Assembly: GCA_017792465.1 (NCBI GenBank) | Contig: CP051234.1 | Coordinates: 2,884,501-2,948,500, forward strand | Origin: Filomicrobium sp. | Lineage (GTDB): Bacteria > Pseudomonadota > Alphaproteobacteria > Rhizobiales > Hyphomicrobiaceae | Direction: 5' to 3' | Length of the DNA stretch: 64,000 nucleotides | In this document: one piece after another, positions 8,280 to 18,800 of the stretch | Layout of the letters: the number at the start of each line of letters is the position of its first letter | Position numbering within the stretch: position 1 is the first letter of the stretch | Translations under genes and position numbers: made by a program | Notes under the pieces: generated by a model | What the model was told of the DNA's origin: nothing | Database searches by the model: none | What the model saw: the letters and a program-made list of their open reading frames with translations, nothing else

Positions 8280-8927
8280 ATGAAACTGCAATCGAAATAC
8301 TTTGACTCGATACGGGTAGCCGGGAAGCGCGGCCGGGGGGCCAATAAGGCCAAGGGCGGCGATGAGCCGGCCGGCGAGACGCTGTCGTGCCAGTGGAAGG
8401 GATGCGATAAGCCGGGCAACCACCGGGCGCCGATGGGGCGTGGCCGGGATGGCGAATATTATTGGTTCTGCGTCGATCACGTTCGGCAATACAACAACAA
8501 TTATAACTACTTCGATGGGATGTCGGATGCCCAGGTCGAGAAGTTTTTGAAAGAATCGATTACCGGCCACCGCCCGACTTGGAAAATGGGCGATGGGAAC
8601 AATCCCGAGCAAGAAGCCGATCCGCTGGCCAGCGCCGATGAAGCCGTTCGCAAGGCACGCGATCCGCATGGATTCTTCGCCTGGCGGGCCAAACAGGCCC
8701 GGGAAGACGCTCGGACAAAAAAGCGCACGCTGAAGCCGCTTGAGCGCAAGGCTCTGAAAACACTGCATCTTGGGGCTGATGCGGGCAAAGAAGACATCAA
8801 AACGCGCTATAAAGCTCTCGTCAAAGAGCATCACCCGGACGCTAATGGCGGTGACCGCCGGTCCGAGGAGAAGTTGCGCGAAATCCTGCAAGCCTATAAC
8901 TACCTGAAACAGGCTGGTCTTGTGTAA
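8280..8927 (+). CDS. J-domain protein with N-terminal Cys-rich domain
   Basis: The 215-residue protein ends in a J domain (about 150-215): ALKTLHL, then KTRYKALVKEHHPDANGG with the diagnostic HPD, then EEKLREILQAYNYLK. The N-terminal part has SCQWKGCDKPGNHRAP and FCVDHVRQYN, a Cys/His arrangement that may bind metal, found in alphaproteobacterial DnaJ-like proteins. J proteins stimulate Hsp70 ATPase; the client is unknown. ATG at 8280 chosen because homology-like sequence starts there. It lies just upstream of cobS, an arrangement I recall for Hyphomicrobiales. Confidence 0.85.
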   Translation: MKLQSKYFDSIRVAGKRGRGANKAKGGDEPAGETLSCQWKGCDKPGNHRAPMGRGRDGEYYWFCVDHVRQYNNNYNYFDGMSDAQVEKFLKESITGHRPTWKMGDGNNPEQEADPLASADEAVRKARDPHGFFAWRAKQAREDARTKKRTLKPLERKALKTLHLGADAGKEDIKTRYKALVKEHHPDANGGDRRSEEKLREILQAYNYLKQAGLV

Positions 8928-9106
8928 GAAGCACGCAGGCTGAGCAAAGGCTTCGGGCAGAACCGCACGATTGCGAACCTTCAAAAGGCGATCAGCAATC
9001 GATCGGTCTTAAGTTCCCGGGCCGTGCCGATCTGAATGGGATACAGTCCCACATAATTTAGAACAAAAGACCAAATCTTGAGCACCCTAATCCAACGGAA
9101 GGCGCG

Positions 9107-10084
9107 ATGACTACTGAGACGGCCTTGCCTGATATTCAGGTTTCCGCCCGGCAACTGTTTGGGATCGAAACCGACCTTGAGGTTCCCGCATACTCCGAGC
9201 CAAACGAACACGTCCCCGATCTCGATCCGGACTACCTTTTCAATAAGGATGTCACGCTCGCGATCCTGGCTGGTTTCAAGCACAACCGCCGCGTGATGGT
9301 GCAGGGCTATCACGGTACGGGTAAGTCGACGCATATCGAACAGGTTGCTGCGCGCCTTAACTGGCCGTGCCTGCGCGTCAACCTCGACAGCCATGTGTCG
9401 CGTATCGATCTGGTTGGCAAGGACGCGATCGTTCTGAAAGACGGCAAGCAGGTCACCGAGTTCCGGGAAGGCATTCTGCCTTATGCCTTGCAATCGAATA
9501 CGGCGCTTGTCTTCGACGAATACGATGCCGGTCGGCCGGACGTGATGTTCGTGATCCAGCGCGTCTTGGAAGTCTCCGGTCGTCTGACGCTGCTCGATCA
9601 GTCGCGCGTGATCCGTCCGCATAAGGCGTTCCGTTTGTTTGCGACGACAAACACGATCGGCCTGGGTGACACTTCGGGGCTCTATCACGGAACCCAGCAG
9701 CTCAACCAGGGTCAGCTCGACCGCTGGAGCATTGTCGTCACGCTCAACTATCTGCCGCATGATGATGAAGTTGGCATCATCCTGTCAAAGGTGAAGTCGT
9801 TTGCGAAGTCGGATGCCAAGCGCAAAACCGTTTCGCATATGGTGCGCGTGGCCGATCTGACGCGGCAGGCATTCATCAACGGCGATCTGTCGACGGTGAT
9901 GAGCCCGCGTACGGTGATGACCTGGGCGGAGAACGCGGAAATCTTCGGCGATGTCGGATTCGCGTTCCGGCTGACGTTCCTCAACAAATGCGATGAGCTT
10001 GAGCGTCCGGTCGTTGCGGAATTCTATCAGCGCTGTTTTGGCGAAGACCTGCCGGAGAGTTCGGCCAACGTCGCGCTGGCCTGA
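9107..10084 (+). CDS. cobS: Cobaltochelatase subunit CobS
   Basis: AAA+ ATPase subunit of the aerobic cobaltochelatase (CobN-CobS-CobT), which inserts cobalt into hydrogenobyrinate a,c-diamide in B12 synthesis. Seen: Walker [10 protein letters not shown] at about residues 67-75, Walker [10 protein letters not shown] with D137-E138, sensor-like [15 protein letters not shown] and the arginine-containing C-terminal part. The 325-residue length is normal. Start supported by GGAAGG just upstream of the ATG. It is separated from cobT by a MaoC-like gene with tight spacing, so the three are likely one transcript. CobN is not in the window. No cobalamin riboswitch was recognised upstream. Confidence 0.95.
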   Translation: MTTETALPDIQVSARQLFGIETDLEVPAYSEPNEHVPDLDPDYLFNKDVTLAILAGFKHNRRVMVQGYHGTGKSTHIEQVAARLNWPCLRVNLDSHVSRIDLVGKDAIVLKDGKQVTEFREGILPYALQSNTALVFDEYDAGRPDVMFVIQRVLEVSGRLTLLDQSRVIRPHKAFRLFATTNTIGLGDTSGLYHGTQQLNQGQLDRWSIVVTLNYLPHDDEVGIILSKVKSFAKSDAKRKTVSHMVRVADLTRQAFINGDLSTVMSPRTVMTWAENAEIFGDVGFAFRLTFLNKCDELERPVVAEFYQRCFGEDLPESSANVALA

Positions 10085-10101
10085 GCCGGGAGAGAGTTAG
10101 C

Positions 10102-10608
10102 TTGAACGAGACCGCCTCGCCGCGACAGTCTCCAGGGCCGCAGTTCGATGTCGGCAGCTCGGTGTCTCGCGCCTATCAGTTTACGCGCGAGAACATTGCC
10201 GAATACTGTCGCATTGCCGGTGATCCCAATCCGCTGCATCTCGATCACGCGTATGCGTCTTCGACGAAGTTCGGCGGGATCATCGCGTGCGCGGCGCATT
10301 CGACCGGCGTTTTGGTTTCGGTTCTGGCGGATGCTTTTTCGCGCAACGGCGAGAGCGTCGGGCTGGGGTTTTCGTTCACGTTGCGCAGAGCTGTGCCGGA
10401 AGGATGTCAAGCGGATCTCGTCTGGACGATTGTCGGGCAGGAATGGTCGCCGAAGCTCAAAGGGCATGTCATCGAACTGCGTGGTGAATTGCGCGATAGC
10501 GTGAGTGGTCTGGCGATGGTTCAGGCAGACGGCAGGCTCCTCGTGCTTGCAGATGCCGTGGGTAGAAAGACGACGCCGGGTGAGCCGGCTGAGAGGTCTG
10601 GTGCATGA
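10102..10608 (+). CDS. MaoC-like hydratase, hot-dog fold
   Basis: The 168-residue protein starts at TTG 10102 behind a GGGAGAGAG Shine-Dalgarno and ends four bases into cobT. The hot-dog core has the R-hydratase type motif: [19 protein letters not shown] (the D and H being the family's catalytic pair), then [12 protein letters not shown]. MaoC-like proteins hydrate enoyl-CoA esters, but the substrate cannot be read from sequence. Its position exactly between cobS and cobT with translational coupling to cobT is odd, since no hydratase step is known in cobalt chelation. It may simply have been inserted into the operon. Confidence 0.8.
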   Translation: MNETASPRQSPGPQFDVGSSVSRAYQFTRENIAEYCRIAGDPNPLHLDHAYASSTKFGGIIACAAHSTGVLVSVLADAFSRNGESVGLGFSFTLRRAVPEGCQADLVWTIVGQEWSPKLKGHVIELRGELRDSVSGLAMVQADGRLLVLADAVGRKTTPGEPAERSGA

Positions 10609-12512
10609 CCCAGCAGCGCTCAAAAAGGAAAGAAGCTCCCGTCGAGCCGTTGAAGCGGGCGTTGGCGACGTGTGTGCGGACGATCGCTGGTGGTGGCGAT
10701 GTGCAGGTGACGTATCACACCGGTACACCGATGGTGATCGGGCATACCGTCAACTTGCCGGAGCCGCCGCGGACTCCGTCCATCAAAGAGATCGCTATTT
10801 TGCGGGGGACCGCAGATTCACTGGCGCTTCGGGCGGCTTGTCACGACAAGCGCCTGCATGACCGCATGGTGCCATCGCATGGCGTTGCGCGTGACGCCTT
10901 TGAAGCGATGGAGCGCGCGCGCGTCGAGGCGGTTGGTGCCAACCGCATGGAGGGGATGGCGCAGAACCTCAAGGCGCGGCTTGAATCGCAGTACGCGCAT
11001 GGGCGCTACGTCAAGGTCAATTCGCGCGAAGAGGCGCCGCTGTCGGAAGCCCTCGCGCTATTGGTGCGCCAGAAGCTGACAGGTGAGGCGCCGCCGATTT
11101 CGACGCGCGGGCTCATGGAGGAATGGAGCGATTGGGTCGACCAGAAGGCTGGCGATCTGATCGACCGGCTGTCCGATCACGTCGAAGACCAGAAGTCCTT
11201 CGCGCAGCTGATGCAGGAAGTTCTGCGGGCGATGGACCTGATGGAGGAAGGCAAGCCTTCGCAGGAAACGCAAGAGGAACAAGCCGAGCCGGAAGATTCC
11301 GAGGGCGGCGAGGAGCAGTCTGCCGACAACGAGACCGGTGATGCGGGCCAAGAGCAGCAGGAGCCGCAACAGTCGAGCGAGCAAGAAGACCTCGGCGAGT
11401 TGGAAGAAAGCACCGAACCTGCACCGGCTGACGAGTCTGACGACGACGATGCCGACGGCGATGAGTTTGCCGATACGGACGAGCCATGGCGGCCGAACGT
11501 GTCGGTGCTCGATGATCCAGAATCGTTTGGCTACAAGATCTTCACGCGGGCCAACGATGAAGAGGCCGATGCGGAAGAACTTGCTTCGGTGGAGGAGCTC
11601 GAACGACTGCGCGGCTTCCTGGACAAGGAACTCGCCGGACTGTCGAGCGTCGTGGCGCGGCTTGCGAACCGGTTACAGCGCCGCCTGATGGCGCAGCAGA
11701 ACCGGGATTGGGATTTCGACCTGGAAGAGGGGACGCTCGATTCTGCGCGTCTGACACGCGTGATCGTCGATCCGACGGCGCCGCTGAGTTTCATGCAGGA
11801 AAGCGACATCGATTTCCGCGATACGGTTGTGACATTGTTGATCGACAATTCCGGGTCGATGCGGGGACGGCCGATTTTGGTCGCTGCGTGCTGCGCGGAT
11901 ATCCTGGCGCGGACGTTGGAACGCTGCGGCGTCAAGGTCGAGATCCTGGGCTTCACGACGAAAGCCTGGAAAGGCGGGCAGTCACGCGAGGAGTGGATCG
12001 CGGAAGGCAAGCCGGTCAACCCCGGGCGCCTCAACGATCTGCGGCACATCATTTATAAAACGGCGGATAGCCCGTGGCGCCGGACCAAGCGGTCGCTGGC
12101 GCTGATGATGCGCGAAGGATTGCTGAAAGAGAATATCGATGGCGAGGCGCTGGCTTGGGCGCATCGGCGATTGCTCGGCCGGCCGGAGCAGCGGCGCATT
12201 TTGATGATGATTTCGGATGGTGCGCCGGTCGATGATTCAACGCTGTCGGTCAACACGGGTCATTATCTCGAACAGCATTTGCGGCAAGTGATCCACGAGA
12301 TCGAGACCAACAGTCCGGTGCAGTTGATCGCCATCGGTATCGGGCACGACGTGACGCGCTATTATCGGCGCGCTGTTACGATTTCGGATGCCAGCGAGCT
12401 GGCCGGAGCGATGACGGACAAGCTTGTCGAGCTCTTTGAGGAAAACAAACGTACCGAACAACCGCGCCGGAAGATGAGATCCGGGCGCGCAGGGCGAACT
12501 TTGGCCAGATGA
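10605..12512 (+). CDS. cobT: Cobaltochelatase subunit CobT
   Basis: The 635-residue VWA-type subunit that pairs with CobS to power CobN. Seen: an N-terminal region with the LARATVRTIAG-like start (here [12 protein letters not shown]), a strongly acidic middle segment (about 210-295, long runs of E and D), and a C-terminal von Willebrand A domain with the MIDAS motif [11 protein letters not shown] at about residue 410. The ATG overlaps the stop of the MaoC gene (ATGA), implying coupled translation. Full length for the family. Not to be confused with the unrelated nicotinate-nucleotide phosphoribosyltransferase also called CobT. Confidence 0.95.
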   Translation: MTQQRSKRKEAPVEPLKRALATCVRTIAGGGDVQVTYHTGTPMVIGHTVNLPEPPRTPSIKEIAILRGTADSLALRAACHDKRLHDRMVPSHGVARDAFEAMERARVEAVGANRMEGMAQNLKARLESQYAHGRYVKVNSREEAPLSEALALLVRQKLTGEAPPISTRGLMEEWSDWVDQKAGDLIDRLSDHVEDQKSFAQLMQEVLRAMDLMEEGKPSQETQEEQAEPEDSEGGEEQSADNETGDAGQEQQEPQQSSEQEDLGELEESTEPAPADESDDDDADGDEFADTDEPWRPNVSVLDDPESFGYKIFTRANDEEADAEELASVEELERLRGFLDKELAGLSSVVARLANRLQRRLMAQQNRDWDFDLEEGTLDSARLTRVIVDPTAPLSFMQESDIDFRDTVVTLLIDNSGSMRGRPILVAACCADILARTLERCGVKVEILGFTTKAWKGGQSREEWIAEGKPVNPGRLNDLRHIIYKTADSPWRRTKRSLALMMREGLLKENIDGEALAWAHRRLLGRPEQRRILMMISDGAPVDDSTLSVNTGHYLEQHLRQVIHEIETNSPVQLIAIGIGHDVTRYYRRAVTISDASELAGAMTDKLVELFEENKRTEQPRRKMRSGRAGRTLAR

Positions 12513-12525
12513 GCGGAGTGCTGGC

Positions 12526-13599
12526 TTGCGAAAGGTTTTGACGCGTTTGGCGATCCCTCGCTTGAGTTGGCTTCATCTTTCTGTTTTGGGCGCATCGTTT
12601 TTGATGATGCCGGTCGCGCTCGTGGCGGAGCCCAAGCCCAATCCGCAAAAGCTTTCGGTTCAGTCTTTCGATATCGCCGCTTACCCGATCACGACGTTTG
12701 ACAGGACCAACCCGCTGAGGACGGTCTTCGGCAAGCTGACGTTTGTCGGCGGGCTGACGCTGTCGTCGAAGGACAAGAGTTTCGGTGGCTGGTCGGGTCT
12801 TACTGTCGATGCAGACGGCAAAGGTTTCGTTGCCGTCTCGGATGCCGGTCTTTGGATGACAGGGCAGTTTACCTACAAGGATGGCGTTCTTTCCGGTCTC
12901 AGCAAGACGCGAGGCGGGCCGCTTAAAGCGCTGAGCGGGACAAACCTGCGGCGCGAGCGCGATCGAGATGCGGAGGCCGTCGAGTTCATCTCAGGAACGG
13001 CAGAGCGCGGCAGGGTTTTCATCGCGTTCGAACAGAACCATCGCGTCGGGCGCTTCGATATCGGCAAGCGTGGGCTGTCGGCGCCGCAGTCCTATGTGAG
13101 GCCCAACCGGAGCAAAGGGCGGATGTCGTCGCTCAAGGGTTTTGAAGCGATCACGGTCTTGAAGCGCGGGCGCTATCGCGGTGCGATCCTGGCGGTCGCG
13201 GAACGTCAGCACGATCGCAAGGGGCGGCACACGGGCTGGATCTTCAACGGCGACAAGGGCCGGTCTTTTACGCTTACCGATATCGGCGGTTACGACATTA
13301 CCGGCGCGGCGGTGATGCCTGAGGGAGATGTCATTCTGGTGGAGCGGCGCTTCAAATGGCTTGAAGGCGTGAAGATGCGGCTGCGGCGGCTGGAAGCAAA
13401 AACGATCCGGCCTGGTGCGCATCTGGAAGGCGAAGTTCTACTGGAAGCGACGATGGCGCAAGATATCGACAATATGGAAGGCGTTGCGGTTCATCGCGAT
13501 GCAAAGGGCGATGCGATCATCACGGTGATCTCGGATGACAACTTCAACCGGCTGTTTCAGCGCACGATCGTGCTGCAGTTTCGGCTGGGCGGAGCGTGA
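12526..13599 (+). CDS. Secreted phytase-like esterase domain protein
   Basis: The 357-residue product starts at TTG 12526, 13 bases after cobT, with a hydrophobic signal segment (about 14-34, cleavage likely near VALVAEP). The rest matches the family described as esterase-like activity of phytase: FVGGLTLSSKDKSFGGWSGL, then DGKGFVAVSDAGLWMTG, then DRDAEAVEFI and a late DNMEGVAVH motif, consistent with a beta-propeller. Export to the periplasm is likely. The substrate is unknown. Its adjacency to cobST seems conserved in the order but offers no obvious functional link. Confidence 0.8.
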   Translation: MRKVLTRLAIPRLSWLHLSVLGASFLMMPVALVAEPKPNPQKLSVQSFDIAAYPITTFDRTNPLRTVFGKLTFVGGLTLSSKDKSFGGWSGLTVDADGKGFVAVSDAGLWMTGQFTYKDGVLSGLSKTRGGPLKALSGTNLRRERDRDAEAVEFISGTAERGRVFIAFEQNHRVGRFDIGKRGLSAPQSYVRPNRSKGRMSSLKGFEAITVLKRGRYRGAILAVAERQHDRKGRHTGWIFNGDKGRSFTLTDIGGYDITGAAVMPEGDVILVERRFKWLEGVKMRLRRLEAKTIRPGAHLEGEVLLEATMAQDIDNMEGVAVHRDAKGDAIITVISDDNFNRLFQRTIVLQFRLGGA

Positions 13600-13610
13600 G
13601 ACTCAAGTGA

Positions 13611-13694
13611 GCCCCGCGAATCCTTGGGGCTCGGCCGGCTTCCGGCAATAAAAAAAGCGCGCCGGGATTTGCTCCTGGCGCGCTAGCTTTTTTA
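13611..13694. terminator. Hairpins between phytase-like gene and rpmB, probably bidirectional terminator
   Basis: Two inverted repeats lie between convergent genes: GAGCCCC with GGGGCTC around 13610-13633, and a stronger stem AGCGCGCC with GGCGCGCT at 13656-13684. The second is flanked by a run of A on the left and TTTTTT on the right, so it can terminate transcription from both strands. Confidence 0.8.
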
Positions 13695-13799
13695 TAATCT
13701 CAAGCACATTGAGTGCCGTTCTTCGCGGCACAGTCGTGTCCTGAGTTTTTTTAAGTCGTCGACTGGTTTGACGCCCAGTGTCGGTAAATCAAGTGCCGC

Positions 13800-14114
13800 T
13801 TAAGCGGAAGCTGGAGCTTCTTCGCTTGCTGCTGCTTTCTTGGCCTTCTTGACGTCGCGCTTGATCTTCAAGCAGCGCTCGGAAAGCTCTTCGTCGCGTG
13901 CTTTCATCAAGAAGGCGTCAAGACCGCCGCGGTGCTCAACCGTTTTGAGAGCATGCGCCGAAATGCGAAGGCGGAAGCTGCGCTCCAACGTGTCCGACAA
14001 CAAGGTCACGTTGCAGAGGTTCGGGTTGAACTTGCGTTTCGACTTATTCTCCGCGTGGCTGCGGAGTTGGCCGGAGAGCGGGAGTTTGCCCGTCAGCTCA
14101 CATTGCCTGGTCAT
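13800..14114 (-). CDS. rpmB: 50S ribosomal protein L28
   Basis: Structural protein of the large ribosomal subunit. The 104-residue product starts [10 protein letters not shown] and shows [14 protein letters not shown] and [18 protein letters not shown], all typical of L28; alphaproteobacterial members carry a C-terminal Lys/Ala-rich tail as here. The frame is open further upstream, but the L28 start at 14114 is unambiguous. Transcribed toward the shared terminator with the phytase-like gene. Confidence 0.96.
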   Translation of the reverse strand: MTRQCELTGKLPLSGQLRSHAENKSKRKFNPNLCNVTLLSDTLERSFRLRISAHALKTVEHRGGLDAFLMKARDEELSERCLKIKRDVKKAKKAAASEEAPASA

Positions 14115-14454
14115 ATCGTTATCTCCTGGCGCAGCGGCCGAAAATCCCACGTTCTGGGAGGCGCGCGCCATTTCTTGGATTGTCGCGATGGCGGAAATAG
14201 TTCGCCCGCCGGATCGGTCCAGCGGGCGCAGGCGCGTGTTCTACCGGAGTTTCGGGCTCAACGTCAAGCCCCTAGGGAATCGGGCGCCGACGGCCGCAGT
14301 TGCCAAGGCAATTGGGGCTTGTCCCGGAACAAGACAGCCTTAAGCGGATTATTAACTAAGCAGGCGTAGCTTGAGCCCAGTTCAGTAGTTCAGGTTGCCC
14401 GCAATTCATAGCCGGAAAATCCCGGTGGGCAGGCGTAGATTAGGATTTTGCGTT
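14115..14454. other. Divergent intergenic region rpmB / DUF3108 gene
   Basis: A 340-base region that must hold the rpmB promoter on the minus strand and that of the DUF3108 gene on the plus strand. Open frames that cross it are continuations of antisense frames of rpmB. I see no repeat or RNA gene. Confidence 0.5.
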
Positions 14455-15387
14455 ATGTACAAGAGCGTCGTCTCACGGCATGTACCGGTTCAGGCTAACG
14501 CCCGTCAAACCCGTCCCCGTGGTTTTCAGGCCTTTTTCGGCAAGGCGCAGAAACTTATTCTGCCGGCCGCACTGACCTGCGCGGCTCTGGCGGCTTCAAG
14601 CGTCGAAGTCGGCGCTAGCGACCCAGAAGTTCCCAGCAAAATCAAAGCCGTTTACGCGATTGCCTTCAACGGTTTCAATATCGGAAGCTTCCGCTTTGAA
14701 TCCGAAGTCAACGGTTCGACGTACGTCCTCAACGGCGATGCGGAGCTTTCGGCTCTGCTTGGCGCCATCAAGTGGCGCGGCGTCTCGCGCTCGGCCGGAA
14801 CGATCCGCAAGGACGGTCCGAAGCCTTCGGGATATACTTTGAATTTCAACGGCAATTCACGCAGTGGTTCGGTGAAGGTCGGTTTTGGCGAAGGTAACGT
14901 GACTTCGGCATCTATTATTCCGCCGTTTATGATTGCCGCCGATGAGGTGCCGCTGAAGCGCCAGCACCTTAAAGATGCGCTCGATCCGTTAAGCGCCGTC
15001 ATGGCTTTGACGTTCGGAGCTGCGCGCAAGCCTTGTGACCAGAAGCTGGCGATTTTCGATGGCAAGCAGCGCTTCGACCTGGCTTTGTCCTATCGTGGCA
15101 AGCGCGTTCAAAGCGGTTTCCCAGGTCAGCGCGGTGCGAAGAAAACGGCGATTGTTTGCGCCGTGCGCTACAATCCGCTTGGCGGATTCCGGCCAACCGG
15201 TGAGACGACCCATTTGGCTAAATCGAACGGGATCGAAATTGCGATGCTGCCCGTCCCCAGCGCCAACATCGCCGTCCCGCAGCAAGTTACGATCCCAACC
15301 AGCTATGGCCACGTCGTGTTGAGCGCTGAAAAAATCAGCGTCGAAAACGGGCGCCGCCGGAATGTTGCGCTTTTGAACGGTTACTGA
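14455..15387 (+). CDS. DUF3108 domain protein, exported
   Basis: The 310-residue product has a hydrophobic segment at about residues 36-55 that works as a signal peptide (cleavage near VGAS), then a DUF3108-type beta-rich domain: YAIAFNGFNIGSFRFES, LSALLGAIKWRG, then DPLSAVMAL with the conserved Asp-Pro, followed by CDQKLAIFDGKQRFDL. Members are periplasmic proteins of unknown function. ATG at 14455 was chosen over an upstream start because the signal peptide begins there. It stands alone between rpmB and the helicase. Confidence 0.8.
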   Translation: MYKSVVSRHVPVQANARQTRPRGFQAFFGKAQKLILPAALTCAALAASSVEVGASDPEVPSKIKAVYAIAFNGFNIGSFRFESEVNGSTYVLNGDAELSALLGAIKWRGVSRSAGTIRKDGPKPSGYTLNFNGNSRSGSVKVGFGEGNVTSASIIPPFMIAADEVPLKRQHLKDALDPLSAVMALTFGAARKPCDQKLAIFDGKQRFDLALSYRGKRVQSGFPGQRGAKKTAIVCAVRYNPLGGFRPTGETTHLAKSNGIEIAMLPVPSANIAVPQQVTIPTSYGHVVLSAEKISVENGRRRNVALLNGY

Positions 15388-15871
15388 TCAGGCGTTCAGA
15401 GGCATCGGCCCTGGCGTTGCGAGGCGTGTTGCGGCTTTGGAAAACGTCGCTTGGACGATGAGTTGGGGATCAAAACTTTCGTCTGATGTCGCCCAAACAG
15501 GGCTTTAAGAGATATACTGCGATCATCTATGAAAGAACGGCGGCTCATCTTTGGTGGTCCGCCGTTTTTTGCTTGCCTTGAAATTGCCCCGCGGCTTGTT
15601 TCTTGCTGGAAAGCAGCTCAACAGTTTGTCGGGCATTGCCGGGCGGACACTCCATATGGGGGTTGCCATTCGCGCGCTAGTGGGGCAATCGAGCGTTGAC
15701 TTCCGGCTAACACCGGCGTTCAAACCCGCACACGACCTGTATCAGAGGGCATAGGTTTGTGGCTGCGGCACCTGTCACAGGCAGCTGGCCAGTGCATAAC
15801 GAGGGTTTCATCAACCTGATGCCAAGTTTCTCGGCAGTTGTTGTCGGCTCCAGATCAAGGGGGCTCCTGTC
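15388..15871. other. Intergenic region with terminator, upstream of the helicase
   Basis: A 484-base gene-free stretch. It contains the terminator described at 15536-15570; the remainder up to the helicase start presumably holds the helicase promoter. The short frames on either strand lack any recognisable feature. The 150 bases between the DUF3108 stop and the terminator could be a long 3' UTR or a small RNA; nothing distinguishes these. Confidence 0.5.
15536..15570 (+). terminator. Rho-independent terminator
   Basis: An eight-base perfect stem AACGGCGG / CCGCCGTT (15536-15543 with 15559-15566) leads straight into a T run through 15570. It is placed to end transcription from the DUF3108 gene. 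Confidence 0.85.
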
Positions 15872-18800
15872 ATGATGGGTAGCAATCTCGACACCCGCAT
15901 CCGTCACGTCACGGCGGTGCTTGGGCCGACGAATACCGGTAAGACGCATTTGGCGATCGAGCGCATGCTCGGCCATGAGACAGGCATGATCGGCCTGCCG
16001 CTCAGGCTGTTGGCGCGCGAAGTCTATGACAAGATCGGCAATCGCATTGGTTTCGAGAAGGTCGCGCTGATCACCGGCGAAGAAAAGATCAAGCCTGAGA
16101 ATGCGCGCTTTTGGGTCTCGACGGTCGAAGCGATGCCGCGGGATATCAATGTCGATTTCTTGGCGATCGATGAAGTGCAGCTAGCGGCAGATCCCGAGCG
16201 TGGACATGTGTTCACTGACCGGCTCTTGCATGCGCGGGGGCGCCAGGAGACTTTCCTTCTCGGTGCCGGAACGATCCGCGATGTAATCCAGGACCTGATC
16301 CCGGGCGCGAATTTTATTTCGCGGCCGCGGCTGTCGCGGCTGACCTATACGGGCCAGAAGAAGATTACGCGGCTGGGCACGCGCACTGCGGTTGTCGCTT
16401 TCTCGGCCAATGACGTCTATTCGCTCGCCGAGCTGATCCGGCGTCAGCGTGGCGGGGCGGCGGTTGTGCTTGGGGCTCTCAGCCCGCGCACACGCAATGC
16501 GCAGGTTGAGCTCTACCAATCGGGTGATGTCGATTTTCTGGTGGCGACCGATGCGATCGGCATGGGGCTTAATCTCAACGTCGATCATGTGGCGTTCGCT
16601 GCCGTGCGTAAATTTGACGGTCATGTGCATCGCAATCTGACGCCGGGTGAGCTTGGCCAGATCGCGGGGCGCGCCGGTCGTCATATGAATGACGGCACGT
16701 TTGGCGTGACCGGCGATGTCGAGCCGTTCGAGAACGATCTCGTTGAACGCCTTGAGACACATACCTTCGATCCGATCCGCGTCCTGCAATGGCGCAGTAA
16801 CGAATTGAACTTCAATTCCCTCGATGCGTTGCGCGACAGCCTGCGGGCGCTGCCGAATGCTCCAAGGCTGACGCGGGCGCGCTCGGCCGATGATGTCGAT
16901 GCTTTGGAAGCATTGGCGCGCGACAACGAGATCGTCGATATGGCGAAAGATCGGGCAGCGGTGGCGCGGCTTTGGGATATGTGCCAGCTCCCGGACTATC
17001 GCAAGATTTCCAGTGCCTCTCACGCGGAACTGATTGGCACGCTCTATAAGTTCTTAATGAGCGGCGACCGGCGCATTCCGGAAGACTGGTTTGCCAAACA
17101 AGTCGCTTTTGCGGATCGGACCGACGGCGATATCGATACGTTGGCGAACCGGATTGCGCATATCAGAACCTGGACGTTCGTTTCCAATCGCGCGGATTGG
17201 CTAAAAGACCCTGAACATTGGCAAGGCCGGACGCGCGAAATTGAAGATGCGCTTTCGGATGCAATGCATGAGCGCTTGACGCAAAGATTCGTCGATAAGC
17301 GGACGAGCGCTCTCATGAAAGGCATGCGGGATAAAGAAGAGTTGACGGCAGATATCAAAAGTGACGGTTCGGTCAGCGTGGAGGATCACTACGTTGGCCG
17401 GCTTATTGGCTTCCGGTTCTCACCGGAGACGCATGCGGGAAGTCTTGACGGCAAAGCGGCGCGATTTGCTGCCGCGCAGGTGCTAAATAGCGAACTGTCG
17501 ATGCGCGCGCGCCGCGTTGCGGCGGCGAAGCCTGAAGCGTTCAAGTTTACGCGCGATGGAACGGTGCTGTGGAATGGCGAAGCAATCGGACAGCTTGAGG
17601 CGGGTGACGATCCGCTGAAGCCGACCGTCAGGCTGCTTTGCGACGAGCATCTATCTCAGCCTGACAAAGACAAGGTGCAGGCGCGTCTCGATCGATGGGT
17701 CGAGGAAGTTGTCGGCGAGCGGTTGAAGCCACTCGTTGAACTTGCTGCTGCCGAAGACGTGACGGGGCTGTCGCGCGGTATCGCGTTCCAGCTCAAAGAA
17801 AGCTTCGGCGTTCTGAAGCGCGAAGCGGTGGCGAATGAGATCAAGACGCTTGATCAGCCGTCGCGTGCTCAGCTGCGAAAATACGGTGTGCGGTTTGGAG
17901 CGTTCAATATCTATCTGCCGTTGCTGCTGAAACCGGCGCCGGCGGAATTGCTGGCCATGTTGTGGACGTTGAAGAATGTTCGCGACAATGGACTGCAGCT
18001 TGAAACCTTGCCGGAAGCGCCGCGTGCCGGTCTGACATCCGTTGCGGCTGATCCGGCAATGCCGGAAGCGCTCTACCAGGCTTATGGATTCCACGTGTGC
18101 GGTCCGCGGGCCGTCCGTCTCGATATTCTGGAGCGTTTGGCGGATTTGATCCGGCCGCTTGTGGCTTGGCGCAAGAAGGATAATGAAGATAAGACCCCGC
18201 CGAATGGGGCCACGGGTGATGGCGGCTTTACGGTCACGCCGGATATGATGTCGATCCTTGGGTGTTCGCCAGGCGAGCTTGGCAATGTGCTCAAGGCGCT
18301 GGGCTTCCGGCTGGATCGGCGACCGGCGCCGAAGATGCCGGCAGCAACTGAGACAGCCGGCGATGCGGTCGTTGAGGCTGCGGCCGAGACGGAAGCTGCT
18401 GCTCGTGCTGAGGATGGCGAGGCGGCAAGCCCTCCCGAAGCTGCACCGGAAGCCGAAACGCAATCGGTGCCGTCCGACAGTGTCGAGACTGAAGCCGTTT
18501 CGGCTGAGGCCGTTACCGCAGCTTCCGATGAGTCGGCTGCGCCTGAAACCGCTTCGGTTGAGGTTGAGCCTGCTCCCGCGACTGGCGATGAAACTGCTGC
18601 GAGTGAAGCTGATACAGCTTCGGACGAAGCGGTTGCGGTTGAAACTCCCGCCAATGCTGCTGAGGCCGAAGAAGCCTCGGTTGCCACCGCAGGTGATGCG
18701 GTGGAGCAAGCCGAACCAACCGAAGCCGCTGGAGCTCAAGCAACTGGGGAAGGTGATGCGGCTACGGCTTCAGCATCGACAGAGCCGTCGCCGGCTGCAG

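Noticed and set aside
8928-9106. Search for a cobalamin riboswitch upstream of cobS
   Set aside because: No B12-box-like sequence or matching fold was seen in the short leader, and cobST are usually not riboswitch-controlled in this position.
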